Of a stretch of DNA of 13,724 bases, positions 5,888 to 13,263 are shown one piece after another. The position numbers and the translations under genes are program-made. The DNA is taken from assembly GCA_021736285.1 (NCBI GenBank), contig JAIPGE010000018.1, positions 1 to 13,724 on the forward strand, written 5' to 3'. The notes beneath the pieces were generated by a model. The model was not told where the DNA came from. It saw nothing but the letters and a program-made list of their open reading frames with translations, and did not search any database. This DNA is from Candidatus Izemoplasma sp. GTDB taxonomy: Bacteria; Bacillota_I; Bacilli_A; Izemoplasmatales; Izemoplasmataceae. Numbering within the stretch: position 1 is the first letter of the stretch; each line of letters starts with the position of its first letter.

Positions 5888-6171
5888 TGAGAGCGAGTGA
5901 AATTATCAAACACCCAATTATCACAGAAAAAACAATGTTACTTTCTGAACAAGATAACAAATACACATTTAACGTTGACAAACGCGCAAACAAAATTCAA
6001 ATCAGAAGAGCGGTTGAAGAACTGTTTGACGTTAAAGTCACAAAAGTTAATAAGCTTAAAAGCGCACGCAAAAAGAAACGTGTTGGACAACACTCAGGTT
6101 TCAAACCTGTCATGACAAAAGCTATTGTAACATTAGCTGAAGGTGACAAGATTGAAATCTTCGAAGCATAA
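5887..6171 (+). CDS. rplW: 50S ribosomal protein L23
   Basis: The 94-aa product has the L23 pattern: IIKHPIITEKTMLL at residues 5-18, YTFNVDKRANKIQIRRAVEE in the middle, and KVTKVNKLKSARKKKR forming the basic loop. L23 stands at the exit of the peptide tunnel and is the docking site for trigger factor and the signal recognition particle. Its ATG overlaps the rplD stop by one base (TAATG), and the Shine-Dalgarno GAGGAGGTG is inside the end of rplD. A second frame from 5897 is a shadow. Confidence 0.98.
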   Translation: MRASEIIKHPIITEKTMLLSEQDNKYTFNVDKRANKIQIRRAVEELFDVKVTKVNKLKSARKKKRVGQHSGFKPVMTKAIVTLAEGDKIEIFEA

Positions 6172-6189
6172 AGCAAAGGAGGATCTCAT

Positions 6190-7017
6190 ATGGCTTTAAA
6201 AAAATATAAAGCGATGACCAATGGTCAGCGACATATGACAAGTTTGGATTATTCTGACATCACAACGAAAAAACCAGAGAAGTCGTTATTGAAACCACTT
6301 CCTAAAAAGTCAGGTCGCAATAGCCAAGGTAGAATTACGGTACGCCACCACGGTGGTGGAGCAAAACGTAAATACCGAATCATCGATTTCAAACGTGATA
6401 AAGACAACATTCCTGCAAAAGTAGCAACGATTGAATACGATCCAAACCGTAGTGCAAACATTGCATTGTTACAGTATGTCGATGGAGAAAAACGTTATAT
6501 CATCGCACCAAAAGGATTAGAAGTTGGAATGACACTTGAGTCCGGTGAAGGTGCTGATATCGTTGTTGGAAACACCTTACCAATGAATAAGATTCCTGTT
6601 GGACGGTTTATTCACAACTTAGAATTAAAACCTGGTAAAGGTGGACAACTTGCACGTAGTGCAGGTGCGAAAGCACAAATTATTGGCCGCGAAGAACGCT
6701 ATGTACTTGTTAAATTAACAAGTGGTGAACGTCGTAAAATTCTTGGATCATGTCGCGCTACCATCGGCGAAGTTGGTAATCAAGATTACGAATTAGTGAA
6801 TCGTGGTAAAGCTGGTAAAAATAGACACAGAGGGATTAAACCTACTGTTCGGGGTTCTGTTATGAATCCAAACGATCATCCACATGGTGGTGGAGAGGGA
6901 CGTCAGCCAATTGGTCTGAAATCACCTGTTACACCTTGGGGTAAACCAGCACTTGGACTTAAAACTAGAAAATCGAAAAAAGCTAGCGACCGTTTAATCG
7001 TTAGCCGTCGTAAATAG
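6190..7017 (+). CDS. rplB: 50S ribosomal protein L2
   Basis: L2 is needed for subunit association and peptidyl transfer. This 275-aa copy is full length. Visible landmarks are KPLPKKSGRNSQGRITVRHH (35-54), GGGAKRKYRIIDFKR (55-69), an SH3-like region with LELKPGKGGQLARSAGA (144-160), and the C-terminal MNPNDHPHGGGEGRQPIG (225-242). The last motif contains the invariant histidine (H230 here, His229 in E. coli) near the active site. AAGGAGG lies before the ATG. The gene ends in TAG, 17 nt before rpsS. Confidence 0.98.
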   Translation: MALKKYKAMTNGQRHMTSLDYSDITTKKPEKSLLKPLPKKSGRNSQGRITVRHHGGGAKRKYRIIDFKRDKDNIPAKVATIEYDPNRSANIALLQYVDGEKRYIIAPKGLEVGMTLESGEGADIVVGNTLPMNKIPVGRFIHNLELKPGKGGQLARSAGAKAQIIGREERYVLVKLTSGERRKILGSCRATIGEVGNQDYELVNRGKAGKNRHRGIKPTVRGSVMNPNDHPHGGGEGRQPIGLKSPVTPWGKPALGLKTRKSKKASDRLIVSRRK

Positions 7018-7034
7018 GAGAGGAGGAACTCAGT

Positions 7035-7328
7035 ATGGCACGTTCATTAAAAAAAGGACCTTTTTGTGACGATCATTTGATGACAAAAATTGAAGCATTA
7101 AACGAACAAAACAAAAAGCGTGTGGTACAAACATGGTCACGTCGTTCAACGATTTTCCCAGAGTTTGTCGGACACACAATCGCAGTATATAACGGAAAAG
7201 AACATATTCCTGTGTATGTTACAGAAGATATGGTTGGACATAAATTAGGAGAGTTCGCTCCAACACGTTCTTTCAAAGGACATAACAAAGAAGAAAAGAA
7301 AGCAACTAAACGAGGAGGAATTGCATAA
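7035..7328 (+). CDS. rpsS: 30S ribosomal protein S19
   Basis: The 97-aa product is S19, a head protein of the small subunit that pairs with S13 near the A-site tRNA. MARSLKKGPFCDDHLMTKIE opens it, TWSRRSTIFPEFVGHTIAVY lies in the middle, and GHKLGEFAPTRSFKGH leads to a basic tail (KKATKRGGIA). The upstream GGAGAGGAGGAACTC gives a strong ribosome site. Its TAA overlaps the rplV ATG (TAATG). Confidence 0.98.
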   Translation: MARSLKKGPFCDDHLMTKIEALNEQNKKRVVQTWSRRSTIFPEFVGHTIAVYNGKEHIPVYVTEDMVGHKLGEFAPTRSFKGHNKEEKKATKRGGIA

Positions 7329-7663
7329 TGGAAGCCAAAGCACAAGCAAAAATGGTGAGAATCTCTTCTCGTAAAGTTAAATTGGTGCTTGATTTAATCA
7401 GAGGGAAAGCTGTGCCAGAAGCATTAGCGATTCTCCAACTTACACCAAGAAAAGCATCACCTGTTGTTGCTAAAGTAATTAAGTCCGCTGTTGCAAATGC
7501 AGAACATAATTACAATATGGACACAGACAATCTTTTCGTTAAAGAGATATATGTCGGTGAAGGCCCTACATTAAAGCGTTTTAGACCACGTGCACAAGGT
7601 AGAGCTACAGCGATTAATAAACGAACTAGTCACATCACAGCTGTTGTGGCTGAGAAAGAGTAA
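7328..7663 (+). CDS. rplV: 50S ribosomal protein L22
   Basis: The 111-aa product has the L22 core (VRISSRKVKLVLDLIRGKAV near residues 10-29, SPVVAKVIKSAVANAEHNY in the middle) and the long beta-hairpin near 76-100 (VGEGPTLKRFRPRAQGRA), which lines the exit tunnel opposite L4. Changes in this hairpin give macrolide resistance; it is of ordinary length here. Its Shine-Dalgarno (CGAGGAGG) is inside the end of rpsS and its start overlaps the rpsS stop. Confidence 0.98.
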   Translation: MEAKAQAKMVRISSRKVKLVLDLIRGKAVPEALAILQLTPRKASPVVAKVIKSAVANAEHNYNMDTDNLFVKEIYVGEGPTLKRFRPRAQGRATAINKRTSHITAVVAEKE

Positions 7664-7677
7664 AGGAGGGAATCACA

Positions 7678-8331
7678 TTGGGTCAAAAAGTAAGTCCAGT
7701 CGGATTGAGATTAGGAATTATTAAAGATTGGGATTCTCGCTGGTATGCGGATAAAAATGACGTTGCAGAGTTATTACATGAAGATCTTAAAATTCGCACA
7801 TTATTAGAAGAATTTTATGAAAATGCAGCTGTTTCAAGAATTGAAATTGAACGGATGAAAAACCGCATTATCGTATCTGTCCACACAGCAAAACCAGGGA
7901 TGGTTTTCGGTCGTGGCAGCAGCATCAAGAATGCCGTTGTAGAAAAATTACAAACCTTAACAGGTAAAGAAGTATATATTAATATCCAAGAAATTAAAAA
8001 GCCGGATTTAGATGCAAAATTGGTCGCAGATAATATTGCAAGCCAATTAGAAAATCGCGCATCATTTAGTCGTGACGAAAAAATGTGGATTCAGCGTGCA
8101 ATGCGTGCTGGCGCTAAAGGATGCAAAACAATGGTCGCAGGTCGTCTAGGTGGCGCAGAGATGGCACGTAGTGAAGGGTACTCAGAAGGAAATGTACCGT
8201 TACACACATTCCGTGCAGACATCGACTATGCCGCTGTTGAAGCACGTACTACTTATGGGAAATTAGGTATTAAAGTGTGGATTTATAAAGGCGAAATTTT
8301 ACCGGCTAAAAAAAGAGGAGGGAGAAACTAA
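7678..8331 (+). CDS. rpsC: 30S ribosomal protein S3, TTG start
   Basis: S3 lies at the mRNA entry and, with S4 and S5, acts in mRNA unwinding. The 217-aa product starts GQKVSPVGLRLGIIKDWDSR after the initiator. It has the KH domain with the GRGSS form of the GxxG loop (78-82) and the C-terminal domain with AMRAGAKGCK, GRLGGAEMARSEGY and VPLHTFRADIDYA. The start codon is TTG (7678-7680), the only TTG start in the operon: AAAGGAGGG sits just upstream and no ATG or GTG fits the conserved N-terminus. The TAA overlaps the ATG of rplP. Confidence 0.97.
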   Translation: MGQKVSPVGLRLGIIKDWDSRWYADKNDVAELLHEDLKIRTLLEEFYENAAVSRIEIERMKNRIIVSVHTAKPGMVFGRGSSIKNAVVEKLQTLTGKEVYINIQEIKKPDLDAKLVADNIASQLENRASFSRDEKMWIQRAMRAGAKGCKTMVAGRLGGAEMARSEGYSEGNVPLHTFRADIDYAAVEARTTYGKLGIKVWIYKGEILPAKKRGGRN

Positions 8332-8759
8332 TGTTAACTCCAAAAAGAACCAAATATCGCCGTCCTCATCGTGTATCATATGAAGGTAAAGCAAAAGGTG
8401 GCATCGAAATAAATTTTGGTGATTACGGGCTAAAATCAATGGAGGGTGCTTGGATAAGCAGCCGTCAAATTGAGTCAGCTCGGATTGCATTAACCCGTTT
8501 TATGAAACGTCAAGGGAAAGTATGGATTCGGATTTTCCCGCACATTGCGAAAACCGCGAAACCATTAGAAGTCAGAATGGGTTCTGGTAAAGGAGCTCCT
8601 GACGGATTTGTGGCAGTAGTAAAACGTGGTACAATTATGTTTGAAGTCGGTGGTGTCAATGAAGAAATTGCACGCGAAGCATTGCGTTTAGCTTCTCATA
8701 AACTACCTGTTCGAACCAAAGTTGTAAAACGAGAGAGTGGTGATTCTAGTGAAAGCTAA
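8331..8759 (+). CDS. rplP: 50S ribosomal protein L16
   Basis: The 142-aa product has full L16 length, with MLTPKRTKYRRPHRVSYEGK at the start, FGDYGLKSMEGAWISSRQIE, RQGKVWIRIFPH and EVRMGSGKGAPDGFVAVVKR. L16 organises the A-site and elbow region of tRNA on the 50S subunit. Its ATG overlaps the rpsC stop, with AGAGGAGGG inside rpsC as ribosome site. Its last 11 bases overlap the start of rpmC. Confidence 0.98.
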   Translation: MLTPKRTKYRRPHRVSYEGKAKGGIEINFGDYGLKSMEGAWISSRQIESARIALTRFMKRQGKVWIRIFPHIAKTAKPLEVRMGSGKGAPDGFVAVVKRGTIMFEVGGVNEEIAREALRLASHKLPVRTKVVKRESGDSSES

Positions 8760-8937
8760 TGAGATTAGAGAATTGGACACTACGAAAATCAATGATGAGA
8801 TTTCTGAATTGAAAAGAGAACTATTTGATCTTCGTTTTCAACAAGCGACAGGTCAACTTGAAAATACTGCTCGCATTGGAAAAGTAAAGAAAGCGATCGC
8901 TCGTATGAAAACTGTGCTTAATGAGCGCGCTAAATAG
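8749..8937 (+). CDS. rpmC: 50S ribosomal protein L29, GTG start
   Basis: The 62-aa helical hairpin protein reads KANEIRELDTTKINDEISEL after the initiator, then LKRELFDLRFQQATGQLENT, typical L29. It binds next to L23 at the tunnel exit. I place the start at GTG 8749 because the family begins MKAxEIREL. A frame four codons longer (GTG 8737) exists but adds residues not normally present. The gene overlaps rplP by 11 bases, so its ribosome site is inside the rplP coding sequence. Confidence 0.95.
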   Translation: MKANEIRELDTTKINDEISELKRELFDLRFQQATGQLENTARIGKVKKAIARMKTVLNERAK

Positions 8938-8952
8938 AGGTGAGAGATCAAT

Positions 8953-9207
8953 ATGGAACGAAATAGTCGTAGAGTATTAACAGGAATGGTTGTTGCCGAT
9001 CAAAACGACAAAACAATTTCTGTCTTAGTAGAAACATATAAAAAACATCAATTATATGGAAAACGTGTTAAACAAACCAAAAAATACACTTGTCATGATG
9101 CACAAAATAATGCAAAAGTTGGCGATAAAGTACGTATTATGGAAACACGTCCATTATCAAAAACGAAAAGATTCCGTTTATTAGAAGTTGTGGAAACACG
9201 CTCTTAA
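8953..9207 (+). CDS. rpsQ: 30S ribosomal protein S17
   Basis: The 84-aa OB-fold protein carries SRRVLTGMVVADQNDKTISV, the YKKHQLYGKRVKQTKKYTCH loop, GDKVRIMETRPLSKTKRFRL and LLEVVETRS, the usual S17 pattern. S17 is a primary 16S rRNA binder in the 5' domain. Its ribosome site is AGAGGTGAGA, weaker than the neighbours'. A 34-nt gap follows before rplN. Confidence 0.98.
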   Translation: MERNSRRVLTGMVVADQNDKTISVLVETYKKHQLYGKRVKQTKKYTCHDAQNNAKVGDKVRIMETRPLSKTKRFRLLEVVETRS

Positions 9208-9241
9208 TAAATGTAGGAGAGCTTAAAAGGAGGTTCTTAGG

Positions 9242-9610
9242 ATGATTCAACAAGAATCAAGATTAAAAGTAGCGGATAATTCTGGTGCTCGCGAAGTCTT
9301 AGCAGTTAAGATTTTAGGGGGAACAGGACGCAAATACGCCAATATTGGTGATATTATAACAGTTACTGTAAAGCAAGCAACTCCTGGCGGAACGGTCAAA
9401 AAAGGAGACGTTTTACGGGCTGTGATTGTACGGACAAAATCAGGTGCCCGTCGTAGAGATGGAAGTTATATCAAATTCGATGATAATGCTGCTGTAATTG
9501 TTAACGAAGACAAGAGTCCAAAAGGAACCCGTATTTTTGGACCGGTAGCACGTGAGTTACGTGAAGCAGGATTTATGAAAATCGTGTCACTAGCTCCAGA
9601 AGTATTATAG
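9242..9610 (+). CDS. rplN: 50S ribosomal protein L14
   Basis: The 122-aa product is a standard L14: MIQQESRLKVADNSGAREVL, KILGGTGRKYANIGDIITV, VVRTKSG-type and RDGSYIKFDDNAAVIVN motifs, and GTRIFGPVARELREAGFMKI near the end. L14 lies at the subunit interface, contacts 16S rRNA and binds the silencing factor RsfS. It is the first gene of the spc part of the cluster, but no separate promoter or terminator is visible before it. AAAAGGAGG stands 8 nt upstream of the ATG; an earlier TAGGAG in the same gap has no start codon to serve. Confidence 0.98.
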   Translation: MIQQESRLKVADNSGAREVLAVKILGGTGRKYANIGDIITVTVKQATPGGTVKKGDVLRAVIVRTKSGARRRDGSYIKFDDNAAVIVNEDKSPKGTRIFGPVARELREAGFMKIVSLAPEVL

Positions 9611-9626
9611 AGTAGGAGGTTACAAG

Positions 9627-9956
9627 ATGAAAATTAAAAAAGGCGATACTGTTAAAGTTATTAGCGGTGCGAACCTAAATCGTGAAGGAAAAGTATTAAA
9701 AGTTTTTCCAAAAACGAACAAAGTAATCATTGAAGGTGTTCATATTATTAAAAAACATGCGAAACCTACTCAAAATAATCCTGAAGGTGGCATCATGGAA
9801 TATGAAGCACCAATACATGCATCAAATGTTATGATTGTTGATGGGAAAAATGGACCAACGCGTGTTGGCTATAAAACCATCACTGAAACTGTCAAGAAAA
9901 AACAAGTAACACGCAAAGTGAGATATTCTAAAAAATCTGGTGAGGTATTAGACTAA
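9627..9956 (+). CDS. rplX: 50S ribosomal protein L24
   Basis: The 109-aa product opens with a KOW motif (MKIKKGDTVKVISGANLNRE, GKVLKVFPKTNKVIIEGV) and continues with KKHAKPTQNNPEGGIMEYEA and the strand HASNVMIVD, as in L24. It starts 50S assembly by binding the 5' end of 23S rRNA. The gene is 16 nt after rplN with a TAGGAGG ribosome site. Confidence 0.98.
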   Translation: MKIKKGDTVKVISGANLNREGKVLKVFPKTNKVIIEGVHIIKKHAKPTQNNPEGGIMEYEAPIHASNVMIVDGKNGPTRVGYKTITETVKKKQVTRKVRYSKKSGEVLD

Positions 9957-9976
9957 TCAGAAAGGAGGCTTTTAAC

Positions 9977-10516
9977 ATGAATCGCTTACAAGAATCGTAT
10001 CAAACTTCAGTGCGTCAAGCATTGGTTGAAAAATTTAATTATTCATCAATAATGGAAGCACCTCGCGTTGAAAAAATCGTTGTTAACATGGGTGTTGGAG
10101 ATGCAAAAGATAACACTAAAGCATTAGATGACGCGGTTGATGAATTAATGCAATTAACTGGACAAAAGCCAGTCATTACAAAATCTAAAAAATCGATTGC
10201 GAACTTCAAAATTCGTGAAGGAATGGCAATCGGATGTAAAGTGACATTGCGCGGTGAGAGAATGTATCAATTTTTGGATAAATTAATCGCTGTGGCACTG
10301 CCACGTGTTAGAGACTTCCAAGGGATATCAAACAAAGCGTTTGATGGTCGTGGAAATTATACATTAGGTGTTAAAGAGCAATTAATTTTCCCAGAGATAA
10401 ATTATGATAAAGTCAATCGTGTCCGCGGCATGGACATTGTAATTGTTACAACGGCTAATTCAGATATTGAAGGACTAGAATTGCTCAAACAACTCGGCAT
10501 GCCGTTTAAGAAATAA
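9977..10516 (+). CDS. rplE: 50S ribosomal protein L5
   Basis: The 179-aa product matches L5: VEKIVVNMGVGDAKDNTKAL, ELMQLTGQKPVITKSKKSIA, FKIREGMAIGCKVTLRGERM and DFQGISNKAFDGRGNYTLGV are in order, and it ends GLELLKQLGMPFKK. L5 binds 5S rRNA with L18 and forms a bridge to S13. AGAAAGGAGG precedes the ATG, and rpsN follows after 11 nt. Confidence 0.98.
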   Translation: MNRLQESYQTSVRQALVEKFNYSSIMEAPRVEKIVVNMGVGDAKDNTKALDDAVDELMQLTGQKPVITKSKKSIANFKIREGMAIGCKVTLRGERMYQFLDKLIAVALPRVRDFQGISNKAFDGRGNYTLGVKEQLIFPEINYDKVNRVRGMDIVIVTTANSDIEGLELLKQLGMPFKK

Positions 10517-10527
10517 GGAGGAAACTA

Positions 10528-10713
10528 ATGGCAAAAAAATCACTGGTTGTAAAACAACAAAGAAAAGCGAAGTTCTCAACAAGAGAATATTCACGTTGTA
10601 AACGTTGTGGGAGACCACATAGTGTTTATAAAAAGTTTCAATTGTGCCGTATTTGTTTCCGTGAATTAGCGTATAAAGGACAAATACCAGGCGTTAGAAA
10701 AGCAAGCTGGTAG
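10528..10713 (+). CDS. rpsN: 30S ribosomal protein S14, short zinc-binding type
   Basis: The 61-aa protein is the zinc-ribbon (C+) form of S14, with CKRC at residues 24-27 and CRIC at 40-43 giving the four zinc ligands. Two forms of S14 exist: the zinc type, and a longer zinc-free paralogue that many Gram-positives also keep for zinc starvation. S14 assembles late into the 30S head. The ending PGVRKASW is typical. Its ribosome site AAGGAGG starts at the rplE stop, and a 46-nt gap with a hairpin follows. Confidence 0.98.
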   Translation: MAKKSLVVKQQRKAKFSTREYSRCKRCGRPHSVYKKFQLCRICFRELAYKGQIPGVRKASW

Positions 10714-10729
10714 GCTTAAATAAATTATA

Positions 10730-10745
10730 TTCCAAGCAATTGGAA
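10730..10745 (+). promoter_or_regulatory. Small hairpin touching the rpsH ribosome binding site
   Basis: TTCCAA (10730-10735) and TTGGAA (10740-10745) form a perfect 6-bp stem with a GCAA tetraloop of GNRA type. The right arm overlaps the first two bases of AAGGAGG (10744-10750). The 46-nt gap around it is the longest inside the operon. No T-tract follows, so it is not a terminator. It could tune rpsH translation or serve protein binding, but its small size keeps confidence modest. Confidence 0.45.
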
Positions 10746-10759
10746 GGAGGAAAAATTTC

Positions 10760-11155
10760 ATGGTAATGACAGATCCTATCGCAGATATGTTAACCCGTAT
10801 CCGAAATGCAAATCAAATGAAGAAAGCGACTGTTGATATTCCCGCTTCAAAACTCAAAGTAGAAATTGCTGAGTTATTGAAAAAAGAAGGGTATGTGACA
10901 GACTTTAAAGAAATTAAAAAACATCCTCAAAATGTGCTTCGAGTAACATTGAAATATTTACAAGATGAGCGCGTTGTGAAAGGATTAAAACGCATATCTA
11001 AGCCAGGACTTAGAGTGTATGCAAAAACAAACGAAATTCCTAAAGTATTAAATGGACTAGGTATCGCCGTGATTTCAACATCGCAAGGTGTTATGACCGA
11101 CCGTGAGGCACGTAAACAACGTGTTGGTGGGGAAATTATCGCGTACGTATGGTAA
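10760..11155 (+). CDS. rpsH: 30S ribosomal protein S8
   Basis: The 131-aa product has the S8 pattern MVMTDPIADMLTRIRNANQM, then VDIPASKLKVEIAELLKKEG, GLKRISKPGLRVYA and a C-terminal ISTSQGVMTDREARKQRVGG with EIIAYVW. S8 is a central 16S rRNA binder and, in E. coli, the repressor of the spc operon. I keep the first ATG (10760) because AAGGAGG is 9 nt upstream; the second ATG (10766) would be 15 nt away, and Bacillus S8 also starts MVMTDP. Confidence 0.98.
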   Translation: MVMTDPIADMLTRIRNANQMKKATVDIPASKLKVEIAELLKKEGYVTDFKEIKKHPQNVLRVTLKYLQDERVVKGLKRISKPGLRVYAKTNEIPKVLNGLGIAVISTSQGVMTDREARKQRVGGEIIAYVW

Positions 11156-11174
11156 TCAAACAGGAGGTAAAAAA

Positions 11175-11711
11175 ATGAGTCGTATTGGTAAAAAGCCAGT
11201 GGCTATTCCTGAAGGTGTGACTGTCACTGTTGATGGAAGCGCGGTTACTGTTAGGGGTCCAAAAGGATCACTTGAATTTTCACATCATAGTGATATGAGT
11301 GTTACAGTGACCGACCAGGAAGTCATCGTAGAAAGACCATCTGAATCAAAAATACACCGTTCGATTCACGGAACAACCCGTGCTATTATTAATAATATGG
11401 TTGACGGTGTTACAGAAGGATATAAAAAAGAATTAAAAATGATTGGTGTAGGATACCGAGCACAAGTTAGAGGGAAAGTCCTTGTGATTAGTGCAGGTTA
11501 TTCACACGAAGTTAATATGGATATTCCTGAGGGATTAGAAGTGGCTGTGGAGAAAAACACCGCAATCACAGTTTCAGGAATTGATAAACAACAAGTCGGA
11601 GAATTCTCTGCAAATGTAAGAAAGGTTCGTCCACCAGAACCGTATCTTGGAAAAGGAATTCGCTACGTTGATGAACATGTACGTAGAAAAGAAGGAAAAA
11701 CTGCTAAGTAG
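11175..11711 (+). CDS. rplF: 50S ribosomal protein L6
   Basis: The 178-aa product starts MSRIGKKPVAIPEGVTVTVD and has both L6 repeats, the second with GVGYRAQVRGKVLVISAGYS, and ends with VRKVRPPEPYLGKGIRYVDE and VRRKEGK. L6 sits near the sarcin-ricin loop and the elongation factor site. An open frame continues 24 codons upstream into rpsH, but AGGAGG lies directly before ATG 11175 and the extra residues are antisense-like noise. rpsH ends 19 nt before. Confidence 0.98.
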   Translation: MSRIGKKPVAIPEGVTVTVDGSAVTVRGPKGSLEFSHHSDMSVTVTDQEVIVERPSESKIHRSIHGTTRAIINNMVDGVTEGYKKELKMIGVGYRAQVRGKVLVISAGYSHEVNMDIPEGLEVAVEKNTAITVSGIDKQQVGEFSANVRKVRPPEPYLGKGIRYVDEHVRRKEGKTAK

Positions 11712-11729
11712 CAGTTAGGAGTGTTGATT

Positions 11730-12092
11730 ATGATTAAGAAAAAATCGAGAAATAGTATGCGAAAGAAACGTCACATAAGAGCAAGAAAATCAATGGTCGG
11801 GACACCACTTCGTCCACGGTTAAGTGTGTATCGGTCAAACAATAATCTATATGCACAAGTTATTGATGATATTAATGCCGTGACACTTGCGAGCGCATCG
11901 ACAGTTGAAAAAGATGATACAATAGATAATGGTGGAAATAAAGAAGCAGCGACTGTGGTTGGAGAAAAAATCGCAAAACGCGCTTTGGAAAACAATATCA
12001 AAAGTGTTGTCTTTGATCGTAGTGGATATAAATACCACGGTCGCGTTAAAGCATTAGCTGATGCTGCACGTGATGCAGGATTGAAATTCTAA
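11730..12092 (+). CDS. rplR: 50S ribosomal protein L18
   Basis: The 120-aa product is L18, which carries 5S rRNA into the 50S subunit with L5. KKRHIRARKSMVGTPLRPRL, SVYRSNNNLYAQVIDD, VVGEKIAKRALENNIKSVVF and the ending RSGYKYHGRVKALADAARDA are characteristic. The frame is open from a GTG at 11721, but that codon is part of the AGGAG site, so ATG 11730, 8 nt after AGGAG, is the start. Confidence 0.97.
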   Translation: MIKKKSRNSMRKKRHIRARKSMVGTPLRPRLSVYRSNNNLYAQVIDDINAVTLASASTVEKDDTIDNGGNKEAATVVGEKIAKRALENNIKSVVFDRSGYKYHGRVKALADAARDAGLKF

Positions 12093-12104
12093 GGAGGTTA
12101 GCCA

Positions 12105-12632
12105 ATGCAAGACAAAAATAATCGTAAAAGAAGACCTCGCCGTAGACGCCAACCAAAGCAATACGAAGAGCGAGTTGTCAATATTAGCCGTGTTACAAAA
12201 GTTGTTAAAGGTGGACGTCGGTTCCGTTTTAGCGCGCTTGTTGTAATCGGTGATAGAAAAGGACGTGTTGGATTTGGCACTGGAAAAGCACAAGAAGTAC
12301 CAGATGCAATTAAGAAAGCAATCCAAGATGCCCAAAATAATCTAGTAAAAATACCAATGTACGGAAAAACCATTCCGCATCAAATTACAGGGAAATATTC
12401 AGGTGGAGAAGTATTCTTAAAACCTGCTGTTGGTGGGACTGGTGTCATTGCTGGTGGTGCAGTGCGGGCCGTACTTGAATTAGCTGGTGTTGAAGATATC
12501 TTAAGTAAAAACTTAGGATCAAACACCCCAATTAATATTGTACGTGCAACATTCGATGCAATAAATCGTTTAAGAACAGCAGAGCAAGTCGCAAGAACAC
12601 GTGACATGAGTGTTGAGGAGATCTTACACTAA
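12105..12632 (+). CDS. rpsE: 30S ribosomal protein S5
   Basis: The 175-aa protein begins with a basic, probably disordered tail (KNNRKRRPRRRRQPKQYEER). The double-stranded-RNA-binding-like domain follows (VVNISRVTKVVKGGRRFRFS, LVVIGDRKGRVGFGTGKAQE) and then the C-terminal domain (YSGGEVFLKPAVGGTGVIAG). S5 helps set decoding accuracy and, with S3 and S4, mRNA unwinding. AAGGAGG overlaps the rplR stop region. Its own TAA overlaps the ATG of rpmD (TAATG). Several antisense frames over it are shadows. Confidence 0.98.
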   Translation: MQDKNNRKRRPRRRRQPKQYEERVVNISRVTKVVKGGRRFRFSALVVIGDRKGRVGFGTGKAQEVPDAIKKAIQDAQNNLVKIPMYGKTIPHQITGKYSGGEVFLKPAVGGTGVIAGGAVRAVLELAGVEDILSKNLGSNTPINIVRATFDAINRLRTAEQVARTRDMSVEEILH

Positions 12633-12811
12633 TGGCTGAATTACATATTACACTTGTGAGAAGCACAACCGGCGCAAAACCAAACCACCGTAAAACTGTA
12701 AAAGCGCTCGGCTTAAATAAGTTACAGAAAACTGTTGTTAGACAAGACACACCAACCATTCGTGGTATGGTACGTTCAATTGCACATTTAGTCAAAGTAC
12801 AAGAGAAGTAG
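12632..12811 (+). CDS. rpmD: 50S ribosomal protein L30
   Basis: Translating from the ATG at 12632-12634 gives 59 aa ending in TAG at 12809-12811. The sequence reads MAELHITLVRSTTGAKPNHR, then VKALGLNKLQKTVVRQDTP and IRGMVRSIAHLVKVQEK, a complete standard L30 of the short bacterial type. The ATG shares one base with the rpsE stop, and the likely ribosome site is TGAGGAG at the end of rpsE. The gene's position between rpsE and rplO is canonical. Confidence 0.97.
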   Translation: MAELHITLVRSTTGAKPNHRKTVKALGLNKLQKTVVRQDTPTIRGMVRSIAHLVKVQEK

Positions 12812-12822
12812 GAGGGAAAATC

Positions 12823-13263
12823 ATGGATTTAAATAGTTTAAGACCAACTCCTGGTTCAACAAAAAATAGAAAACGTAAAGGTAGAGGTCCAGGAAGCGGC
12901 ATTGGTAAAACATCTGGTCGCGGACAAATGGGACAAAATTCACGCTCAGGAGGCGGAACTCGTCCTGGATTTGAAGGTGGACAAACACCATTATTCAAAC
13001 GTCTACGTAAAGTTGGGTTTAACAATTACTTCCGTAAAGAATACGCGGTTGTCAATGTAAAAGAATTAAATAATTATGAAGATGGTACTGTTATTACATC
13101 AGAAGTTTTGAAAAATGATGGTCTCATTAAACGCAATCTTGATGGGCTTAAAGTCTTAGGTGATGGTGAATTAACTGTTAAGTTAGATATTAAAGCCAAC
13201 AAATTTAGTCAATCTGCGAAAGAGAAAATTGAAGCAGTTGGTGGAAGCGTCGAGGTGATTTAG
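12823..13263 (+). CDS. rplO: 50S ribosomal protein L15
   Basis: The 146-aa product begins MDLNSLRPTPGSTKNRKRKG and has the glycine- and arginine-rich stretch of L15 (GRGPGSGIGKTSGRGQMGQN, GGGTRPGFEGGQTPLFKR), which snakes through 23S rRNA. The globular part ends SQSAKEKIEAVGGSVEVI. L15 is a late-assembly protein. TAGGAGGG overlaps the rpmD stop. The rplO stop is followed directly by the secY ATG with no gap. Confidence 0.98.
   Translation: MDLNSLRPTPGSTKNRKRKGRGPGSGIGKTSGRGQMGQNSRSGGGTRPGFEGGQTPLFKRLRKVGFNNYFRKEYAVVNVKELNNYEDGTVITSEVLKNDGLIKRNLDGLKVLGDGELTVKLDIKANKFSQSAKEKIEAVGGSVEVI

Noticed and set aside
5398..5993. Long antisense frames across rplD and rplW
   Set aside because: They have no ribosome sites or family features and lie opposite certain genes.
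10730..10745. Transcription terminator between rpsN and rpsH
   Set aside because: The stem is short and followed by GGAGGAAAAA, not by a T-tract.
11103..11174. A 24-codon extension of L6 into rpsH
   Set aside because: The conserved L6 start MSRIGKKP has its own AGGAGG, and the extension is out-of-frame rpsH sequence.
12054..12795. Several antisense frames across rpsE and rpmD
   Set aside because: They are shadows of the real genes, with low-complexity content and no start signals.
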